Shown one piece after another: positions 33,126 through 38,473 of a DNA stretch of 38,473 nucleotides (position 1 is the first letter of the stretch; each line of letters opens with the position of its first letter). The notes below the pieces were generated by a model. It saw only the letters and a list, made by a program, of their open reading frames with translations. It was not told the origin of the DNA and ran no database searches. The stretch is from NCBI GenBank assembly GCA_037447655.1, contig JBBHKE010002694.1, forward strand, positions 1 to 38,473, read 5' to 3'. This stretch comes from Zygnema cylindricum. Taxonomy: Eukaryota > Streptophyta > Zygnematophyceae > Zygnematales > Zygnemataceae. The position numbers and the translations under genes are program-made.

Positions 33126-33632
33126 TCACCCCCCCCCCCCTCGGAAAAAAACGTCTTGGCCAACCAAGCATTCATAATCATTATATTTAGTGACCAAGGC
33201 GTGAGCATATATTTCTGCAAAATCTGTGTTTGACTGGCATTGAAACTGAAAACAGATTGGTTCTTTTGTAGTATTGATAACTGGTTCTGTGGTGCCAGCG
33301 GAGGTTTCTATGGTGCATGCGGAGGTCAACAAGCAGGTGGTTGTAATTTGTAGTTTATCCGTAGTAAGACCTTTTTTTATGGCAAATTTTGACCCAATGA
33401 TGATTGGTTTTGCGCTTGGGTCCATGAGAGGTAACGCCGGAGCAACTCCATTCACTTTGAACACACCTAACTTGTTATCCAAAAAACAGATGTGTGGGGT
33501 AAGGCTAAAAAGCTCTTCAAGAGTAATTGCTTGAAAAGAGAGTGTATTACGATGGTTTTGAAGCGCTTGTAATGCATGAGCTGATGGACTTAGATCCACA
33601 TATTTAATGTTGCCCACCGGATCAGGAAGCAT
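33126..33632 (-). pseudogene. retropepsin-like aspartic protease fragment
   Basis: Contains VFKVNGVAPALPLMDPSAKPIIIG, cut here to the signature LMDPSAKPIIIG, where retroelement proteases have LxDTGA/SGA, then SKFAIKKGL. Toward the end, YECLVGQDVFF parallels the YDxLIGxD strand. Asp is kept but the following Thr/Ser-Gly is Pro-Ser. It is read upstream of the methyltransferase region on the same strand. A run of ten Cs at 33130-33139 separates it from the next frame and probably caused a shift. Confidence 0.7.
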
Positions 33633-33958
33633 AGTGGACAGTATTGATAATTGTTCTTTGACCTTATTAGTATCTTGTATACTCCTCTCAAGGATAGTTA
33701 GTGCCTTTGCAGTGATATTGGAGGTTGTTTCTAGAATGGGTGAGTGAGGTTCTTTAGCAAATGATAATGATATGCGCGTGTTAATGGTTTTTGACTCACG
33801 ATTATGATCGGGGGTCCCTTTAAAGAAAGTTGCACGCTATTGAACAGTTGACTCTCAAAGAGATCTGCCAGCGAAGGAGGGCATATGAACCAAGGTTCAT
33901 GCCATTCCCGATAATTGGAGTTTGACCAGCGCCATAAGCACGGAAAAGTGCTTTTGCA

Positions 33959-35451
33959 TCATGGTTGCAACGGTAGCTGCATCTTAGCTTTCTCGCGATC
34001 CCTCTTGCTGATTTTGGGTGGTGTGTATTTCTCTACCTCTTTAGGTAGAGTGACCAATTTAGCTAAGTGGGCGGGGATACCGCCGTTTTTTATTTGATTT
34101 TGATAACGAAAATCGGGATTTTTGATGTGACATCGATGTGTATAATCACCTGTTTGATTCCCATGCGTACACATGGTTGTCTTATCTGGAGAGTTGTGTG
34201 CATCATGATCCGTGTTACTGCATCGGAAGCATATACCTACTCCGGGAGTTTTTGGGTGTGTTCCCATGGCCGGAGCCCGTAGAGGTAAGGGATTTGGCCA
34301 TGGGCGCAGGTTAAGATTCTGGTTCGGATGTGGATAATCCCTGAGAAAAAGCTTAGGTCTCTCATGAGCGTCCCACCAGCTTGTCTGCATTTCATACATT
34401 ACGGCGTATTATGTAGCCTGCTCAAAAGTAAATTTGAGGCCGTATGCCTCATTCAATGGCTTTGAATGAAACATCGAGATTGGGTGGGGAATTTTCCCAC
34501 AAATTTTTAAACTGCCTCAGCATCTCACATGAGGTTAGGTAGGCTTCACGGAAAGTTTCCAAACGTGCCCGTAACATTAGGGCAGTTTCGCTCGGTCTGC
34601 GTTCAAAATTCATCAGTTCTTTGACTTGATAAGGATTCTGCATTCTGTACTCTTCTTGTAACAAACTAAAATCGAACTATGCCGTATCCCGTAAGGGAAC
34701 GAGCATGGCTGCCCAAGCAGGAATTGCTGCCCAAGCTGCCACCACATTGATGAGGAATCTCTGGTATTTCTGGTGAAATCTCATTCCGGTAGATTCATAA
34801 ACTGCGAAACCGCGACTTCGAAGGAATTTATGGACCAGTTATGGTTAGAGAGCTAGAATATGGGTTTTAATTTTGTCATAGACAAATTAGCGCATTTTTG
34901 TGTGAACAGAGATAGAGCTTATCCCCTAAGGTATTGCCCAAGTAACGAGAAAGCTTCCCGTAAATCATAGCGGTCTTGAAAGCGGAATGCGAGGTTGCAC
35001 ATCTCGGTATAAAAAAGCATGCGAAAGTGTGACAATGACATAGTGTTCTTGAAACTCAAAAAACAAAACTGGTTTTTACCTCCTCCGGTGTCCATGAACG
35101 TGGCCATGTCCTCGCTTAAGGGATCGGGGTTAGAGTGTATAGTTCCGTCCAACGGGAAATGCGAAGGCAGTAGATTTAGATCCTGAATATCAAGGGAGTC
35201 TATGTTCGAGTCTTCCCCCCAACTGTGGGACGAAGACAAAGAGAAAGATGAGGTAGATCCACAGGTGGTGGTAATATAAGATCTAGCGTCGGGTGAACCT
35301 GTAAGTTGAGACTGGGCAGTGTGATCTGGGGACTGAAATGGATCGGAGCCGACAGAAATGGGATCCCTGGCCGGTCCACGGTAGAGACTGGAGCTTCTGG
35401 TTGTACCAACCGGACACTGGAAATTGTTTCAGTCTGTTGGCATGTAAACAA
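33959..35451 (-). pseudogene. gag-like region of the retroelement
   Basis: Three main frames on the minus strand: 35451-34919 (two overlapping frames), 34664-34449 and 34399-33959. The middle frame (SETALMLRARLETFREAYL) resembles the helical capsid core of Ty3-type gag. The last frame has CFRCSNTDHDAHNS, a zinc-knuckle-like C-x2-C-x4-H with the final Cys lost, followed by a second Cys/His cluster (CTHGNQTGDYTHRC). It lies immediately upstream of the protease, as gag should. Broken by stops, so not functional. Confidence 0.65.
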
Positions 35452-36559
35452 ACAGTCCTCCTATCCGAATGCAACTATATGCCAAACACTACTCAAGGTC
35501 AGTGCGTATATGCCCACCGCCAGATCTACTAATCAACCACATAATAAGTATATCAATTCACACAAACATGCACCACCTCCACGATTTGATCTATTTTGTA
35601 TCACCAAGGTTAGTCACGTCGCGAACCTCCCCTCACAAGGCCATTCACAACCAAATGAAAACAGTCCACAAAAAATCACTTAAAGCCACACCAAGAAGCA
35701 ACATGTCACCCATGCAAGGCCACTAGTGGCCAGATTCAATAAAAGCAGGTAACTATTCAAGCACAAGGCCATATGTAATAAAACAAAAAACTATTCAGGG
35801 TCGACAAGGCCAGATGTAATTAACAAGAAGCTGCTATCCAAGTCCAATCACTATCAAATTTAAAGAATAATACGACAACAATGCCCTATGCGAACAGTAA
35901 GCACACCTTTCGGTCGAGTATAAATCCCTCTAAATAATTTCACTTAACAACTTACTTCGTGCCTGCACCCACAAGGACCCGACTACTCACCTTAGAGCGA
36001 TAGCACCTTGTATGATACTGTGAATGTCTCCCAGTGGAGCTCCAACTCCAAATTGTAGAGCAAACACCACATATCAATTACCAACTTAGTTAGTAGCCTG
36101 TTAGGGCAAGCGTATCGGCACTATGCCATGCTCTGCCCAACTATAAAGCAATGGTAATTTTATGTGATAATTCGTGCAACTTAATAAGTGTGTGTGTATA
36201 TATATATATATGTATATATATATATTTTTTTTTTTTTTTTGAGAGTTTTTTTTTTGTTTTGATTTTATTTTATTGGTTCACGTTTGGTAGATGTCATGAG
36301 TGAGTTAATCTAGTAGGAAGAAAGAAGAGAAAAACGATAACGAACAGTTCAGCAATCTCAGATCCAACAACTCAAAACCAAATTAGGCAACAAAAATTTA
36401 ATAATAACAAACATATTAACTATAAGCTAGGCAAAAAAATGTTTGACACCAGGAATAAATAAAATTAGAAAAATCTAAGCAAGTTAAGAACAGGAATATT
36501 TGCGACACTAGCCACTTGGCCTTGAAGTCATCAATATTCCCTACAGGAGTCGAACCAGC

Positions 36560-36681
36560 GGGCAAGAACCCTTCCTTAGGTGGATGAGAGAGCCAAGGTT
36601 ATCGGTATTCCTCGAAGGCTGGGCAAGAACCCTTCCTTAGGTGGATGAGAGAGCCAAGGTTATCGGTATTCCTCCAAGGCC
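36560..36681. repeat. 61-bp tandem repeat, two copies
   Basis: GGGCAAGAACCCTTCCTTAG begins two nearly identical 61-base units (36560 and 36621). They differ at only a couple of bases near the unit end (CTCGAAGGCT against CTCCAAGGCC), so the duplication is recent. Confidence 0.93.
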
Positions 36682-36781
36682 AGGCAAGGTGAGTACTAGC
36701 CCGTACGTTCAACACTCAGACAACAAGAAAACACTAAGTCTGCAAACACAATTCACCAACCACAAAGAGTAGAAGACAATC

Positions 36782-36814
36782 TGGAGGGAAACCTTGGAGG
36801 GAAACCTTGCAGGG
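36782..36814. repeat. 13-bp tandem repeat
   Basis: TGGAGGGAAACCT occurs twice in tandem, followed by a partial third unit (TGCAGGG). Confidence 0.85.
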
Positions 36815-38473
36815 TGGCTTGCACCGTTAGATTAGGTAAAGTCTTGGTACAAAGAGAAGGAGGAGCTCACAATCAATCACTAACATGAAACTATGGGTCT
36901 GCAAGAAAATCTTAACTCCAAAACTAGCGTGTCACTAAATATTTAGGTGGAAACCCTAAGATCACAATGTTCGACAAATCCCGAGAAAGAGCCTGCCAAA
37001 AAATTACAACGTTCCAATGTTGGATTCGCGTTCTAAATTTGCAAAAGTTTCTATCTTGCCAAATGGCATTTATCCTATGCTCTCACTAATCCATACAGCC
37101 ACACTAAATCTAATATGTATTTAAGCATGCAGGTTTTTATGTTAAACGCTGCCAGTTTCTAGTGACGATCGCTGCGTGGCCGCCTCGTAATGCCTTACAT
37201 CAACACCTCGAGGATGAAAACCCTCCCTAAGCTGCGCAAAATAATGCATGAACTTCCGAGGGTTCATGACTTCAACATCTGTCAGGTTTGGAGCCGTTTG
37301 AGTTCCTATAATCTGATGATGTACTGTAGTCCAGTTCCATGCTTATTCCACATCGTGTTCCCACTTTGCCGTACATGAGTATAATCCGGTCTTTTTCCAG
37401 TCTGTACCTCGAGCTGTACTCTCGAAATAAAACCTGTCACGTCACCTATAAATCAATTAGTATGTGTCCAAGTAATAATACCCGCCGACGTCTTACGGCA
37501 TGACAACGTTTATCTTTTTCTGGATTGAACGAAGAATTTATGTATCAACAGTCTGACTACTCTCTCTTTTTCCCAAATCACAACTTTTCAATTTGTCGTG
37601 TAAGGTAACCATGCGAATAAGCTTCTGTATGTTTTTTCAGTGAAAATTATGATGCAATAATGGTAGTTTACAAGATCTTGTACTGTCATTAATCACTTTA
37701 ACCGACACTCTTTCTATGTGGGACTAGAGTGCACAAACAAATCAGTGAAAAATTACACATTTATAGAAAATATATTCAAAAGTATTATGTTTGTCGCAGC
37801 ATATTTTTGGATAATCGACTATCTCAAAATATGAGATTAAGATGGGAGTAACAAAAGGAAGTCGCAAAACAAGTCCCACAACAAAGATGGGAGAAGTAGT
37901 GTCTACAATGTAGAAAAATATGCGGCGAGAACTACAACCGAGGCAGGAGGAGAGATTAAGTTATGCTAAATGACAACAACTTGAGGAGAAACAAAGGTTA
38001 TGGGAATGAGATAAGGTGAGGAAAATTGCCTTTTTGATGTTTTTTTTCTTAAATGGATAATTTGGAAACAGGTCAAAGATTTACATGTTTCGGACCAAGA
38101 ACGCTTGCCTGTTCCGTAAACAAGTAACTGTCACAGTAAATTCCAAGATTGAGCAAATAGAAGAGAGTGCCATTGCCTTGTAGCTTATCTATTATCACCA
38201 AACTGTAGGTCTCCCCAGAGTTCATGCTATTATAATTGCTATACCATGCTAGTAGATAGAGAACAGGGAAGCTTCCTCACATCGTAAAGCTACAGATAAG
38301 CCTTAATGATAAGGTATATCTCACTCTTATGATTATAAGTTGCGAGGACAAAAAATGGTAGGCTCGGAAGGACCATCTATCACTAGCAACGTTGACCGCA
38401 ATTACAGAGGAAATCATGAAAAACAATACCTAAACAACCAAATATCTCTACAACTCTCGGAATAAAATATGGA

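Larger units (their letters stand above)
35452..38473. other. right-end stretch without a recognised gene
   Basis: The 5' LTR of the retroelement should begin here in the sense direction, but with no second copy its limits cannot be set. Observed items: loose repeats of CAAGGCCA...ACTATTCA near 35715-35830, a TA microsatellite plus T run (about 36191-36250), a 61-bp tandem repeat (36560-36681) and a 13-bp repeat (36782-36814). Small frames such as 37190-37378 show no known motif. Confidence 0.4.

Noticed and set aside
33274-33534. Plus-strand frame of 86 residues
   Set aside because: Antisense shadow of the protease frame.
36560-36681. CRISPR array
   Set aside because: Two adjacent 61-base units without unique spacers; a simple tandem duplication in eukaryotic DNA.

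Overview
This window looks like nuclear DNA of a large, repeat-rich plant-lineage genome. Two multi-exon genes with canonical GT-AG introns lie on the minus strand among LTR retrotransposons, several MITE families, very long GA/CT microsatellites and minisatellites. A plastid-type rhomboid gene, together with an LTR retroelement that carries a cytosine-5 DNA methyltransferase domain, makes me favour a streptophyte (charophyte alga, for example Chara-like). That placement is inference; no rRNA or organelle marker is present.

Left edge (1-4840): the 3' part of a decayed Ty1/copia element (reverse transcriptase, RNase H, polypurine tract) ends in an LTR of about 1 kb that carries an antisense tRNA-like segment. 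A long (GA)n array and a purine-rich minisatellite follow. 4844-5291 is a hAT-type MITE with a perfect 8-bp target duplication.

5292-10693: unrecognised AT-rich DNA, then a four-exon gene (8534-10693, minus) for a protein of about 340 residues with a possible zinc cluster at each end. I could not assign it to a family. Its first intron holds two degenerate copies of the start of exon 2.

10700-15320: mostly non-coding, with a second hAT-type MITE (12803-13548, perfect 8-bp TSD) and purine-rich simple sequence.

15324-24296 (minus): a rhomboid-family membrane protein gene of at least seven exons with a long Ser/Thr-rich, plastid-transit-like N-terminal region. Most splice junctions agree in phase; one small exon is probably missing from my model. 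The oxyanion-hole Asn is Ser and no GxSG nucleophile motif is visible, so it may be an inactive rhomboid. Its introns hold minisatellites, a 47-base poly-G run (poly-C on the sense strand) and degenerate copies of neighbouring exon ends.

24540-28310: an array of small inverted-repeat elements: two fold-back MITEs, then Harbinger-like MITEs with TAA target duplications, one a head-to-tail dimer abutting the next.

28943-35450 (minus): remains of an LTR retroelement with gag, aspartic protease, a C5-cytosine methyltransferase-like domain, reverse transcriptase and RNase H in that order. It lacks a recognisable integrase and 3' LTR and is broken by stops and frameshifts. A solo LTR of the same copia family as the left-edge element (30435-31436, perfect 5-bp TSD) sits between methyltransferase and reverse transcriptase. 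The right end (35450-38473) has no gene I recognise, only short tandem repeats.
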